Positions 35,709-47,298 of a stretch of DNA of 64,000 nucleotides are shown here, piece by piece. The stretch spans positions 62,001 to 126,000 of the forward strand of contig ML978189.1 in NCBI GenBank assembly GCA_010015745.1, in the 5' to 3' direction. How positions within the stretch are numbered: the stretch's first letter is position 1; every line of letters begins with the position of its first letter. The DNA comes from Setomelanomma holmii. Its lineage: Eukaryota; Ascomycota; Dothideomycetes; Pleosporales; Phaeosphaeriaceae. The position numbers and the translations under genes were made by a program. Below the pieces are notes generated by a model. It searched no databases, was not told where the DNA came from, and worked only from the letters and a program-made list of their open reading frames with translations.

Positions 35709-36752
35709 TCACCTCTCTGGCCTGACCCTCCCCCTCCCCTCCCTCATCCTCTCCACCCTCTTCCTATCCTCCTCGAACCTCCTCCTCAACCCCATCTCGA
35801 CCTCCTTCCTCTTCTCGCGATTCTGGAACCTATAAAAGTCATCCTTGACCGCATTCTTCTTCTTCCGGTCTTCCAGCTCCGCCTTCTTCTTCTCCGCGTC
35901 TTCGAGCCGAGCAGGTCCGGCACGCCCACCGCGCGTCACGGTGATGAAGCCGTCTTCGTCGGGCACGGAGCGCGCGTGCTTGCGGTGCTTGTTGCGCAGG
36001 GTTTCGAGGGCGTTGAATTGGGTTAGGTAGGCGTTTAGGGAGGATTGGAGGGATGACGGGGTGGGGTAGGTGAGGGTGTTGTGGGATTTATAGCCTAGGT
36101 TGTACATTAGTTTGACTGAAATGTAGAAGGAGGGTGGAGCAGGTATCTTACGCTCAATGCCTAATGCTGCGTCCCCACTCTTCCAGTGTATGCTCCTGCT
36201 TTCCTTGACAGCTCTTTGGATCTCTTTCATGGCTCCTCGTGCACTGCTCTTGTCTACGAAGACAACGATTGCTCCGCTGCCGCTTCTCCGCAGCTCTCCA
36301 GGCCAGATCGACGGCAGTGCGCTGTCTTCGTCCTCGATAACACCTTCTGCCACAAGCGCCTCCTCATTTCTTTTCCGCTTCTTGCCGCGCTGCTCATTGT
36401 CCTTTTTCTCGGCTTTGTCTGTCTTCCACCGCTTGTGCATCGTTTGCGCAGGTATTGCTGCATCGAACTCTACGCGCTCTACCCTCGAACCTCCCAGTTT
36501 ATCTGCAAAGAGCGTCCGGATATTGGTCTCTGTCGCATCGATTGGGACGTTTGCTACGAATAGACTTCGTTCGTCGGTTATGGTGGGTACGCTCGGCATA
36601 TGTGGCTTTACATAGATGTAGTGCTTTGGGTCTTTACATTGTTCTGGCAGGCCAGAGAGCGTAGGTAACGTGAGAGGTAGAATGGTGAATTCTGCGACAG
36701 TTTTCGGAGGTGCCTTTGAGGTTTTGGCTTTGCCTGGTTGTTCAGGCGCCAT
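35709..36752 (-). CDS. RRP7: ribosomal RNA-processing protein 7 (Rrp7)
   Basis: Nucleolar factor for 40S subunit assembly (UtpC/CURI-associated in yeast). Minus-strand exons 36152-36752 and 35709-36094 give 328 residues. The N-terminal part has the Rrp7 signature (HYIYVKPHMPSV, then RSLFVANVPIDATETNIRTL), an RRM-like fold interrupted by a basic insert (KKRKRNEEA). The C-terminal domain starts LTYPTPSSLQSSLNAYLTQF and ends in the charged helix DDFYRFQNREKRKEVEMGLR typical of the family. The 57-nt intron at 36095-36151 (GTAAG donor, ACTAATG branch, CTAG acceptor) is a multiple of three and free of stops, so unspliced RNA would also read through with 19 extra residues. I chose splicing because it restores the conserved GIER-YKSHNTL junction. 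The stop TGA overlaps a donor-like GTGAGTG. Confidence 0.9.
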   Translation of the reverse strand: MAPEQPGKAKTSKAPPKTVAEFTILPLTLPTLSGLPEQCKDPKHYIYVKPHMPSVPTITDERSLFVANVPIDATETNIRTLFADKLGGSRVERVEFDAAIPAQTMHKRWKTDKAEKKDNEQRGKKRKRNEEALVAEGVIEDEDSALPSIWPGELRRSGSGAIVVFVDKSSARGAMKEIQRAVKESRSIHWKSGDAALGIERKIPAPPSFYISVKLMYNLGYKSHNTLTYPTPSSLQSSLNAYLTQFNALETLRNKHRKHARSVPDEDGFITVTRGGRAGPARLEDAEKKKAELEDRKKKNAVKDDFYRFQNREKRKEVEMGLRRRFEEDRKRVERMREGRGRVRPER

Positions 36753-37425
36753 GGCGTTGACGGAGTGAGAAGAGCAAAGGCGCGACCAGTCTTGTAGACA
36801 CTGCAGTTTCGTCGACTCCGAACAGATCCTCGAGGTAGAGCGACCTAAACTGCGTGCGAATCCCCTGCGATGTTTGGTGCGACGAGTTTTTTTTTATGGA
36901 ATTGTGTGAATACCATGCTGGTGGGCTGTGTCGAGTTTCCAATTTTTTGGCAGGGTTGGCACGGACACTAGCTGGCGTAGATGCAGATGCCTTTCACCGA
37001 AACACAATTGACCTAATAACAGCTAAACATGTATCGAATCACATGCTATCTCATACCGAGATCTGGAATATTATACTGATACTTTTGCTACTACTAATCA
37101 AGCCGTGCTCGTAATAATGCAACCTATACATAGCATTGGGGAATCAACATCAAAAGGCGTGAAACGCTACTACAGGCGGATATCTATAAGAATTCATAAG
37201 TCGTGAAAACAAAAGTGCCTGTCACTCCTTGCCCATTGTGCTGCTTCATGGAGCATGTGAGGGCTTGCGTCGAGGTCTTGGTCTGACCTTTGCCCTCTTC
37301 TGCTCGTGGCGAAGTTCAGGTGACCATTGCCTGTGCTTGGTAGCGTCAGAACTGTGACCAAGAGACAGTGAGCAGCGTCGGGGGTCGATGGAAGGATAAT
37401 AATTTGTTTCTTCTTTTGAGCATTT
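36753..37425. other. intergenic, no gene seen
   Basis: Promoter and leader of RRP7 on the left, 3' flank of YSC84 on the right, AT-richer than neighbours around 37000-37200. No RNA gene recognised. Confidence 0.5.
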
Positions 37426-39265
37426 TCAGTGGAAACCTCCAGGTACACTCTTGATCGGTGACTCGGGGAGCGAATGGAATGCATCATCCTTCTCGTCCTT
37501 CGGGTCGACTTCAACGGCTGCCTCTTTCGAGGGTTTCGGCTGAAGGTTGTGTATTCGCTCCAAGCTTGCGCCCTCAACAGAGGATAGTGATGATGTCGAG
37601 TCGCCATGCCTGAGGGACGGTGTCGAAACTGGGCTTGGCTTTGAACCGCCAGCGGCATCAGTGTGTGCCTCAGTGGATGCATCCGAAGCAACCGATATCC
37701 TGTTGCGGAATGGATTCCTGACTGGAAGCGTTGGCGGGATGGGTTTTGCTACCTGTACAACACGTGCTCGTGTAATGACCTGGGGTGCTGCAGCTTGGTG
37801 GACTTCATGGATTATAGGCTCCTCCTCCAGGTCTTCCTCATCCAGATCCACGTCATCAAACTCCTTCGAGCCCTCAGGTGATTTTGAAGTACTTGTGCCC
37901 TCAGTAACAGTGTCCTCAGACTTCTCTACCCGCGGTGTAGCCTCCTCGGTCTGTGCCTCGGGGACTTCACCTAACGGCGGCGTTGGGGTACGGGCCACAT
38001 TCTGCCTTGGCGGAAGTGCTGGTGGAAGCTTTTTAGGCGGTGGTGGAGGTAGATCGTCTTGTGTCTGGGTGCCCATGTCTATCAGTATGCTGGGTGCGCG
38101 TGGCGCTAGCACGCTACTTATTGTGCTCGTCCGCCAGCTTGATCGTCTACTGTCTGCTACGCTCGACCTGTCCATGCTCCGTCTGAACGTGTTGAATATA
38201 GGGCTCGTGGGGCTAGGCTTGAATTCGAACTGCTCGCTTGTGGGTCTCTTGTTGGTTCCAGCTTCCTTGATATCGAAGCCAGCCTCTTGTAGCGCTAGTA
38301 CACCGTACGGATCTGGATCCGTTTCATCTGGTATGCCAAAGGCTTTGTCGTCTGGCGCTGAGACTTCAAAGTCGCCTGGCGTTGCTTCGTCGGGTATGAG
38401 GGCCTCATCGATGTCCGCATCGCCTTGAGCTGATCGCAAGGTCTCCATCAACCTCCGGATCTCGTATGGTGGATGGCGCACCTTCCCAGCTAGAATGTCC
38501 TTTACACCGATTCGCTCGCCGTAGAATCGCTCATTCTCGTCTGTGCGTTCGAGCACGATAGTGCCGTCGAGCTGCAGGCCGGCGTAGAAGCCTCGGGACT
38601 TGATGTAGGTAAACAATGGGGATTGTCGCTTGTGTAATTCCGTGTCGAGGATGCCGCCTACGCCAGCAGGACCAGCAACTGCACTAATCTCTCCACCCAA
38701 AGTGCAGCGAACTGACTGAAATGCTTCGAGAGCCTTTTCGGAGTTGATGACGATGACGCAGTCGTAAATATCCACGCCAACCAGAAACCCTACGCCAACT
38801 GTGTGCATCATGATTCCTGACGGCGGTGACCATGTGCCGTCTGCTTTCCGGGCTACCAGAATGCCAGCACCTCCAGATCCGCTCACCCACAGCCCAGTTC
38901 GCATGGTCGTGAATATGCACAGGCCTTTGGCGTTCTGAATCACTTTGGATGGAATCTTCTTGAGTACTCGTTGCTTTCCCTTAGGCACATTTGCAACGGC
39001 CGGGCGGTCTTCTTCTTGATAGAAGCCATCCTCTGTTCCACGGTCAGCACATGCAATCCGCACACGATGCGCACAACTCACTGCAGAAGCTCTTCAAGAT
39101 ACGCGCAGCCTTGTCTGATTCGATGTCAAGCGTGGTCGGCCAAAAAGCTTCAGAGCCAACTTTGTTAGATAGGCGGTTGACTGGTGCACCGAGTTTGTCG
39201 ACCCAATTGTAGACTGTGTCGAAGCCCGCCTTGGAGTTGGTTTTGGTCTTGGACCACAGTGCCAT
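37426..39265 (-). CDS. YSC84: SYLF-domain (Ysc84/Lsb4-type) lipid- and actin-associated protein, without SH3
   Basis: Minus-strand exons 39082-39265 and 37426-39032 join to 596 residues. Residues ~45-260 are a SYLF (DUF500) domain: KAARILKSFC, IPSKVIQNAKGLCIFTTMRTG, GSGGAGILVARKADGTWSPP, VGFLVGVDIYDCVIVINSEK, SRGFYAGLQLDGTIV. In yeast Ysc84 this domain binds phosphoinositides and actin at endocytic patches. The C-terminal ~300 residues are disordered, with a polyproline block (PPPPPKKLPPALPPR) that could bind SH3 proteins and an acidic stretch (DDVDLDEEDLEEEP). No SH3 domain is present, unlike yeast Ysc84/Lsb3; many filamentous fungi have SYLF proteins with other tails, so paralogy is possible. 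Confidence 0.85.
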
Positions 39266-40182
39266 GGCGGGAACCGAGGCTGCACGCGGGCGCAGGGTAT
39301 CAGCGGAGCACGAACAATGGTAATGCCAAAAGGCGATTAGACATTAGGGTCAAGAAGAAGAAATACACAGCTGCTCGCACGAAGGCAGAGGCAACGGACG
39401 AGGTGACGCAGCGGAAGCGGCGGGTTTAGTAGGGTCTGACTAGGCCGGTAGCCAGCGGGATGCACCGTTATTGACTTGGGACGATACGTCAGCTTGTAAG
39501 CAGGCGGAGGCTGGTGGTTCGCGATGGCGCCGGCTGAGCCTGCACGTCGAGCAGCTCGGGTACCTTAATAATGGCCCATGGTGCCATTATGCAGGAGCAC
39601 ATCCTTGTCCGGGCTGCAAGCTGCAGCATCATCTGGTGACGATGCGATATCGAAAGTCCCAATTTCATCAGGCGGCGGGGACTAGAGTCGCCTGATAGGG
39701 ACCACCAGACGCAGCCCGGGTGCGCCTGATTTGCTGCCAGGCTAGAAGTGCACGCAGATCCAGGAACCCGCAGGTGGATGCTGCAAAAGGAATCACGACG
39801 AGGACTGGGCAGGCATCGCAAGGTGGCTGCACGTGTATTGTAGACTCCCAAGGCTTGCAGTGAGCAGAGTGACAGGATGAGAGGGTGTGATGCCCGTCGT
39901 GCAGCGGAGCAAGACACACGGACAATAGTAAGGCCGTTGCCCGAATTGGAGCTCGCGCCAGACGCGTTGCTTAGGAGCTGTCGCGAAGTTTACGCTTTGC
40001 GCCCACGAGAATCGATGCACACCGCAATCTCCCGCACACTCACTTCGTAGTCCACGGCGGCATGAGGGCGTGAAAGATTTGATTGCAAGAGAATCATCAG
40101 AGATTGCGACTGCCATTTACCTTTGTTTTTAGCACCAAATCACGCCTGCCACCAGCTGGCTTTCACGCAGCACCACACCAAT
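39266..40182. other. divergent intergenic region YSC84 / NUP85, 0.9 kb
   Basis: Holds both promoters. Scattered open frames are not supported. No RNA gene recognised. Confidence 0.5.
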
Positions 40183-43100
40183 ATGTTCCGCGTTCCGTCA
40201 TCCACGCCGCCCTCCACACCGGGTTCTCGTCGATCGAGTCGCCATGGTCCCTCGACGACCCCTGCAGGACCTCCCCCGGATCAGTCCTTGGGTCCCTCGT
40301 CGACACCCGCGGGTGCTCCCCCAGGCATGGGCAGTCTCTTCGGAAGCACCAAGCCGTTGTTCAAGCCAGGAAACTACAGCCATGGCAACTCGCTGTTTGG
40401 GAGCTCGCCGCCCAAGAACGGCGTTTTGGAGGGAATTGGCTCTGGACACTTTCGCGCGTCGAGCACAGGCCGGCCGGCAGCACAGCGCGGACGTACAACG
40501 AGCTCTAGCGGATACCAGGTACCTAGTAGCTCTCCCCCGCCAGATGACGAGGACGCAGAGGGCGAGGAAGACGAAGACATGGAGGATGAGGAGTATGAAG
40601 ATGAAGAGGACGACGACATGGACGACGACGACGAGGATGACCAACCGTCGGCACTGCGTCGCGCAAAGCCACAGAACAGATTCTCGCAGTCGGTGGCCTC
40701 AAGAACCAGTGCGAACGAGCTAGAACCGGGTCCGGCATTGGTGCGGGTTGGCGCGACACAATCCAAATTCGATCTTCTTGCAATAGCCAAGGGCATTACT
40801 CCGCCCCTCGATCGCGCGACACTGCAAGAGTCCGACCATGTAATACTAGAGACGGAGCGCCTAGTGGAGAAGGTGCATGATTCACTTCATTCCGACACAC
40901 CAGAAAGGCGGACAGAGGTGCTGGGTCAAGTCTCTCGAGACTTGGTCAGTCTTTGGCAGGCTGCCTCAAAGACCAAGGGCAATTTGTCGTCAAGTCGCTC
41001 TGGCGGTGTTATCAGTCTTGCTCAGGCAACCCGGTTGGCGAGTCTACTGTTGTCCATACACCACCCGCCTCCACTGGCAACGAACCAGCGAACGTCGGCC
41101 CTCTCTCTTATACCCGTCCGACCCGACTCGAAACAATACACGCCGCTACCAAAAATACTTCTTGACTGGCTGAACACCTCGTATGCCGATGTATCTGAAA
41201 TTGAGCAGGTGTTAAAAGAGACCCGTGGCTACTCAAGGCACACATCATTCTGGGAAGCTGTACAAGCTGCGGCTGTCCGGGGCAACTTCAATCAAGCTTT
41301 GCAGCTGCTTCAGGGCGCAAAGCTTGAGGTTGCTGCCACAGCGCAGGAGGACGGACTTGGCGACACTGGCTACAGTGGAACCCACCTTCGATACGCAAAC
41401 GAGGCGGTCCGCGCATCCATCGATCTCCTCCGCGAGTGCCCAGCGATTGCATCAGAAGATTGGGATGTAAAGGGTCACGACTGGTCTATCTTCCGCCAGC
41501 GGATTCAGCAGGCCTATCAGAATCTTCAAGACTTTGCGGAAGGGGACAGCGCAAGCAGACATGCGGTGTCGCAGCCGTTCACGGCATCTCACTTTGGCAT
41601 CTCACAGTCACAAGCAAATTTCCAGCTCAGTGTGGCTAGTCGAAAAGCAGAGAGCAAGGTGCCATGGTTGATATATGAGAACTTGCGGAAGCTGTACCAG
41701 CTTATGCTTGGAAACGAGGAGGAGATCCTGGATATTTCAACTGACTGGATCGAAGCTGTGATGTGCCTCACGATTTGGTGGAACGGCGAAGAGGACGATC
41801 TTGGTCAAGGCAGTCTTGCGGCAAGTCGCCGTACGATTATGCGGACTCAGCGAGTTCGCTCCGTCGATGTGACTCCAGTTAAGGCATACTGCAAGCGGCT
41901 CGCTTCGTCGCTAGCGGCAGTGATCGAGAACAGCGACGAAGATTTTAGTGTCAACACTACTGACCGATTCGAGGTCGGACTCGCCTGCATCATAGACGAC
42001 AACATCGAAGGTGCTTTACAGATCTTGAGCGGCTGGTCAGTCACAATAGCGTCAGCAGTTACCGAACTAGCAAGCGTTGGAGAGTGGTTTACACGGGCAA
42101 ATGGCATCATGGATCATTTCGACCAGAGTGATCTGATGGTTTTGAGCTATACAGAACAGCAACGGACCGGTTCGACAAAGGACGACTTCCTACTCGCCTA
42201 TTCAAAGCTACTTGCGACAAAAGGGCAGCTCAAGGATCAAAATGGTGAAGCTTCAAAAGATGGCTGGGAACTTGCGATACAAGTCTTGGGCAGACTAGAC
42301 GACAGCATCATGGCGAGTGGTCGGGTCGAGCAGATACTCAACGAGCTTTCTCTGGAGTCTTCTGTTCGCGTTGACAAGATCACACGACTCTGCCATGACT
42401 TGGGGCTTTCGCAACATGCCCTGACCATTGCCCTGGTATGTTTCCCAAATCAATGCCTGTGGCTCGATCTCGTCTGACAATAACAGAAATATGCCGACCA
42501 TCTTCGCGCAAACACACAAAACTATGGTGATACACTAATGTACTACGCCCGCGCTCACGCTGCTCCAAAGCTCCAAGAAGTTCTCCGAGTCCTCGTCGCC
42601 CACTGCCTCGTGAAATCCATGGCCTACCCTACACCCTCCGAACTCGACGAATCACTCGACGCACTCATAACCTCACCCAAACAGACCCTCACCAAGCTCG
42701 CAAGCCTCGACTCAGAAGCTGCAACAATTCTGTCCAACCACCTCAGCGGCTACGCCACAATCCGCAAATTCTACGACCTCCGCGACGAACAAATCCTCCT
42801 CTCCGCCGGCCAAAACCCAACACATCGACCCATGGCACGCAAACGCGCAGCCGCAAACGCACTCAGCGTCATCATCGCAAGCGCAGCGTCAAGTATACGC
42901 GGCGGTTTATACGACCCCGAGATAGAAACCGTGGTCCAAGTCGACGTCCTCCTGCCTCTCCTCGCCGAAGCTCTAGTCTTCGTCAACCAGCCCAAACGCA
43001 CCCTGACGCTAAAGCATCTTTACGGCCTCCTCGCCGCAATTGAAGATCTGGACACGGCGCCTAGCATGATAAGATCGCAGTGCGAAGAAGTCCTGCAGAC

Positions 43101-43410
43101 TACGCTTGCAGCTGCACATGATTCGTCTTCGTCACCTCGGCATCTGACCAAGTCAACGAGTAATTTGACTACCGCGTCAAGCCAATATAGTCTCCTTGGT
43201 TCCACGGACTTTGGCTCCCAAGATGGCCAGAGCACGGAGGGCTCGGCGGTGCTGGTGCGAGGCGGACATGTAGATGACAGTAAGCGTGGGTGGGATTGGA
43301 GGAGGGGATTCCCGAGGGGTGCGAGTGGGGGTGACATTATCAAAGTGCTGAGGTTGGGGATTGCGAGGGAGATTGGCAGAGCATTTGTTGAGGGGGAGGT
43401 TAATGCGTAG
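40183..43410 (+). CDS. NUP85: nucleoporin Nup85
   Basis: Scaffold protein of the Y-shaped (Nup84) subcomplex of the nuclear pore. Exons 40183-42435 and 42487-43410 (51-nt phase-0 intron) give 1058 residues. The N-terminal ~115 residues are Ser/Pro/Gly-rich with two LFG motifs. Residues 121-153 are almost all Asp/Glu. The helical core contains the conserved Nup85 stretch ILLDWLNTSYADVSEIEQVL, ETRGYSRHTSFWEAV and RGNFNQALQLLQ. A helical C-terminal half follows (PTPSELDESLDALI, LKHLYGLLAAIEDL). It is longer than yeast Nup85 because of the acidic N-terminus and a Ser-rich insert near the end. The start was chosen at the first ATG; upstream in-frame codons begin from TTG. Confidence 0.9.
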
Positions 43411-44124
43411 AATTATAAAGTATGAGGGGTAATGGGAAGGCAGTGTCAGGATTGGAGTGTTTGATACCACTTGTAAAACAGGGAAACATGGCATTGGCCA
43501 TGTTAGCCAGAGGATAGAATGCACTCACGCTGATCATGGATGTTCGGGATTGTGCAGCATGTTTCGACATTACTGTGACGAGCTGTGCTTGGGACGTGAA
43601 TGTGAGCAGCTGCTTTCTTCCCAGGCGCAATGGGGACTCTCCGATGCTGATGTTATACGATACTGCACATGTCGAGCCCCGATAGGACACCGTAGGCATT
43701 TTGTTAAAGTGATTGGCAAGAGCTTCGATTGAATGCTTGGTTAGAATGGCCATAATAGCTATGATCCCCTCACACGCCGAACGATGTTTGACGGAAGAAT
43801 AATCGAGGCAGAGTTATTCGACGTACGAGTATATGTTGCGCCAGAATGCTGCGTAGTAGACATCCTATAAGACCAATCGCTCCATGCGTACTCCATGATA
43901 GTAGTCTTCTTCGCATTGTCTCTATGGCATGATAATCGCCCTATCTTGCGTCGAGACTTGCGCACACCAAAGTCCCAACCCAACATCACGCGAGTCGTAC
44001 CATTTGGAGGTATCATGGATTTTCATTCGTGCCTAATGTACTTCTTTTTGTGAAGCATGCATAAACGAGGGAAACCCATATAATCCCTGCCCATCCGAAC
44101 CGCACTCCGGAAAGAGAAACACGT
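43411..44124. other. convergent intergenic region, no gene seen
   Basis: 3' flanks of NUP85 and eL20. Short frames only. Confidence 0.5.
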
Positions 44125-45140
44125 TTAGTAGAAAGTTGACGGGCGCTTGGAGGCATAGATCTTCTTGCCGGCCTTCTTGTTGATGCGGTGAGGGAGAGGG
44201 AACTTGAGGCCCTTGACCAGCAGCTGCTTGATGTATGGGCGGCGGACGTCGTCGGTCTTCTCGACCTCAACAACCTTGAGGATCTAGCAAGCGTTAGACG
44301 ATGCGTTGTTTGGGGTTGCGCAATCGACATACCTGAACCGACCTGAAGCGCGATCGATGACGGGCAGCCATATCTTGGTAGAGAGCATCGACGGCGGCAA
44401 CGCGGGACATCTCGCGGTACTCCTTGTACATGTTGTGGGTACCGGAGCGGGAATCGTAGCGGATCCAGATACCGAAGTTCTTGACCTTCTGGGGACGCTT
44501 CTCGTGGATCTAGTTTACGTCAGCTTCCGCATTGGAAGTATAGTCCAATGCAGGACTTTGCGCTCTTATGTGCGAATCTGGCACGCACATGGTTCACCGA
44601 GACGATCTCGCCGTTCGCCTTCTTGATCTTTCGGAGCTTGCCAAGGAAGTACCAGAACCGTGACTTGGCGACAACCTCATTGGGCGCAAAAATGCGCATG
44701 CGGTAGATCTTGGGGTCTGGCTTGCCCTCTGAGGGCAGATGGCGCCCGATGATCTGGTATTCCTGGAAGCGAGCTGCGCAATGTCAGTAATACTTCCAGT
44801 TTCATATCCTAGTGAATTCCCATCCAGCAATTGCAACGACGTAAGTCCAGGTTCTGTCTCGGTAATGGTGGTGGTTGGCCGTTGCGCTCGTGGCACACAT
44901 GCGAGTCCTCAGGTGGCCGAAACATAAACTCCTCCATCTTCAGCAGCCTTTCTCCGTACAACATCCTGCAAGAGCGACAGGCTTAGTCCCCTGGGAAGCC
45001 CATAGTGTTCATCGTCATCCCGAATCAGCTCCAGAATACGTCGTAACGGTATAGTAAAGGTTGCGAGAGTTTCGTTCGAATATGCGCGCGGTTGCAGTTG
45101 CTGAATGGGCAGATACGGTGAGAGAAATGTGCTTACCCAT
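44125..45140 (-). CDS. RPL20: 60S ribosomal protein eL20 (L18a)
   Basis: Component of the large cytosolic ribosomal subunit. Minus-strand exons 45137-45140, 44589-44773, 44333-44509 and 44125-44283 join to 174 residues, the normal length. The first exon is only four bases (ATGG), a common design of ribosomal protein genes, and is followed by a 363-nt intron. The protein reads MARFQEYQIIGRHLPSE, then KIYRMRIFAPNEVVAKSRFW, VNHIHEKRPQKVKNFGIWIR, YDSRSGTHNMYKEYRE and MAARHRSRFRSIQILKVVEV, all strongly conserved eL20 segments, with a basic C-terminus. It is divergent to CSN12. The long first intron may carry regulatory sequence, as in other ribosomal protein genes (inference). Confidence 0.95.
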
Positions 45141-45531
45141 CTATAGTATGTCAGTAGAGGTTCCGCAGTGCTTTGCGATAGTGACTGACCTTATTTGTGC
45201 TGTCGGTTAGTACCCGTGTTGTCGTGATGGTCAAATCGAAGGTAGAAAGTTGGTGCGCTGCAATTCTCGCCTATTGTGGGCGCTAGCGCAAGGGCCAATC
45301 AGCAATTGGCGTGCAGGTGCAACCCACGTCGGCGTTCAAACAGCCCAAACACCGATGCATGCCTTTGATCTCGAACACCACTTCCACCGTCATACCCGGA
45401 TTTGGTTGAAATCAAGATCACCGAGAAGATGGGCATAGCTTGACACCTTGCACGGAGTCGCGCATGCTCTTCGGCCCCGCGACGCCCAACGCACAAACTT
45501 CACCACGATCCTCCACTGCGCACAAGCAACA
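45141..45531. promoter_or_regulatory. divergent promoter eL20 / CSN12 with paired inverted CCAAT boxes
   Basis: The 391-bp region contains GCCAATCAGCAATTGGC at 45294-45310: a CCAAT and an ATTGG arranged as an inverted pair. This is a plausible HAP/NF-Y binding site placed to serve both directions. Confidence 0.5.
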
Positions 45532-47298
45532 ATGCAAGCCGCACTCGTACCCTTTCAAGAAGCCTACGCGACAGGCCTGGCGCAACCTGTCGCGGACTTC
45601 CTGAGCCCAGTACCACCTCCACATGATCCGGGTCGCCTATATGACTTCTTTCGCGCGTCGAACGATGACAGAATCACGGGCGACGTGAAGAATGCGTTCA
45701 AATACAACAAGAGAACCCGCATGTCGCAGAAAGAGACCGACGCCTGGGTCGACATCATCTCAGGCTATTGGCGGGCCGTAAAGCAGATCATACGAGCAGA
45801 CGAAGCTGCAAATCAAGGCAGAGTTGGAAGTGAATTGTACCTTGCTGAGTACGATGCCTGGAAGGATGTTACCAGCAGCTTTATCAAGCACATCTCAGGC
45901 GGTGCCTTGCCAGCATGGGCTATTTTCACCTTATATTTCACTGCGAACCACCTGAGAAGGATTGCGATCAGGGCAGATGAGCAGCTGGCGAAAGGGAAAC
46001 CTTCGACATCTACTAACAGCTTCTCGGACGATATCGTTCCACAAGCTGCGCGCAGTGAGAAGCTTGAGGAGGCTGCCCGCGTGTTCAACCGGGTCTTTGC
46101 GCTTTGCTTGGGTGACAGGTGTGCCCTCTCCTACCTTATGTGTCAATTGACTGGTCTGACGCAAGCTCAGAAATCCAGACATGTCCGAATCGCGCAAGTG
46201 GGGTGTGTACTGTATAGCCAATCTCCAATTCAAGACGTACTTCAAGGTACTATGTTCCACTTATCGGTTCCAAGTCTTGTGCTAACGTCCTCGTGTGTAG
46301 TTGAAAGCCATCAGTCTATCGAAGAACGTCGTCAAGTCAATTCAAGCTCAGTCCGATCTGCCCCCTTTCGAGCTATACCCACGGGCACACCGGGTGACTT
46401 ACAAATACTACACTGGCGTACTAGCATTCTTGCAGGAGGACTATGCTAAGGTCAGAAAACAACGAGAAATGAGTCGAGCTGTTGCTGACATGCTACAGGC
46501 TGAGAAGGATCTTCAGGAAGCATGGGACTTATGTTATGCACGGTCTCTGAAGAACAAGTCGTATGTTCGCGTCCACACCTTTCACAATGAGGTCTGGGTA
46601 TGCTGACATGTCAGGCTCATTTTGACCTACCTGATCCCCTGCCGCCTCATCACACAGCACGCCATACCCTCAGCCGCGCTCCTCGCCGAAACTCCAACCC
46701 TGGCTTCTCTGATAGGACCACTTGTGTCTTGCATCAAGAAAGGCGACCTTACAGGCTTCGATAAAGCTCTAGCAGATGGCGAGCCGGAGTTTGTCAAAAG
46801 GCGCATCTTCTTGACACTCGAGCGAAGCCGCGACATCGCCTTACGCAACCTTCTACGCAAGGTATACTTGGCTGCAGGCTACGACGACCTCAAGGAGGGG
46901 CAAATTGAGAAGGACAGGATACGGAAGTCGAGGATACCGCTTATCCACTTCGCGACCGCTCTTAGAATGGGTATCGCAGGCGCAGGCAGCGGCCTGACTG
47001 TGGAGGACGACGAGGTGGAATGTCTGCTGGCGAACCAGATATACAAGGTGAGCATCATGCAGTAGCCTGACCCATTCGATCTGCTCGCTTCTGCATGTCT
47101 TATATGCAGTGTAGCGATAGCCACCTTTCGACGCGACTATCTGCACTAGGCAGCCTTGTCACGCATACATCCTCACGACACCAACTCCATGTACTTTGCT
47201 GACATATCTCGCAGGGCCTCATGAAAGGCTACATATCTCGCGAGCACGCCATGGTAGTGCTGAACAAGAAAGGTGCTTTTCCCGGAACAGGGGTCTGA
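45532..47298 (+). CDS. CSN12: Csn12/Thp1-family PCI-domain protein
   Basis: PCI-domain protein of the Csn12/PCID2 family, linked to the COP9 signalosome in yeast and to TREX-2-type mRNA export and splicing functions. Six exons (45532-46118, 46171-46246, 46301-46450, 46499-46560, 46615-47047, 47215-47298) join to 463 residues. Diagnostic stretches are RKWGVYCIANLQFKTYFK, LKAISLSKNVVKSIQAQS, RVTYKYYTGVLAFLQEDY and AEKDLQEAWDLCYARS. The winged-helix PCI end has ILTYLIPCRLI, RIRKSRIPLIHFATAL, LLANQIYKGLMKGYISREHA and VVLNKKGAFP. All introns keep frame; the last is the longest (167 nt). The start at 45532 gives MQAALVPFQEAYATGL; upstream in-frame codons have no conserved content. Confidence 0.92.

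Noticed and set aside
37547..38428. 293-codon plus-strand frame
   Set aside because: Antisense shadow of the low-complexity tail of the SYLF gene.
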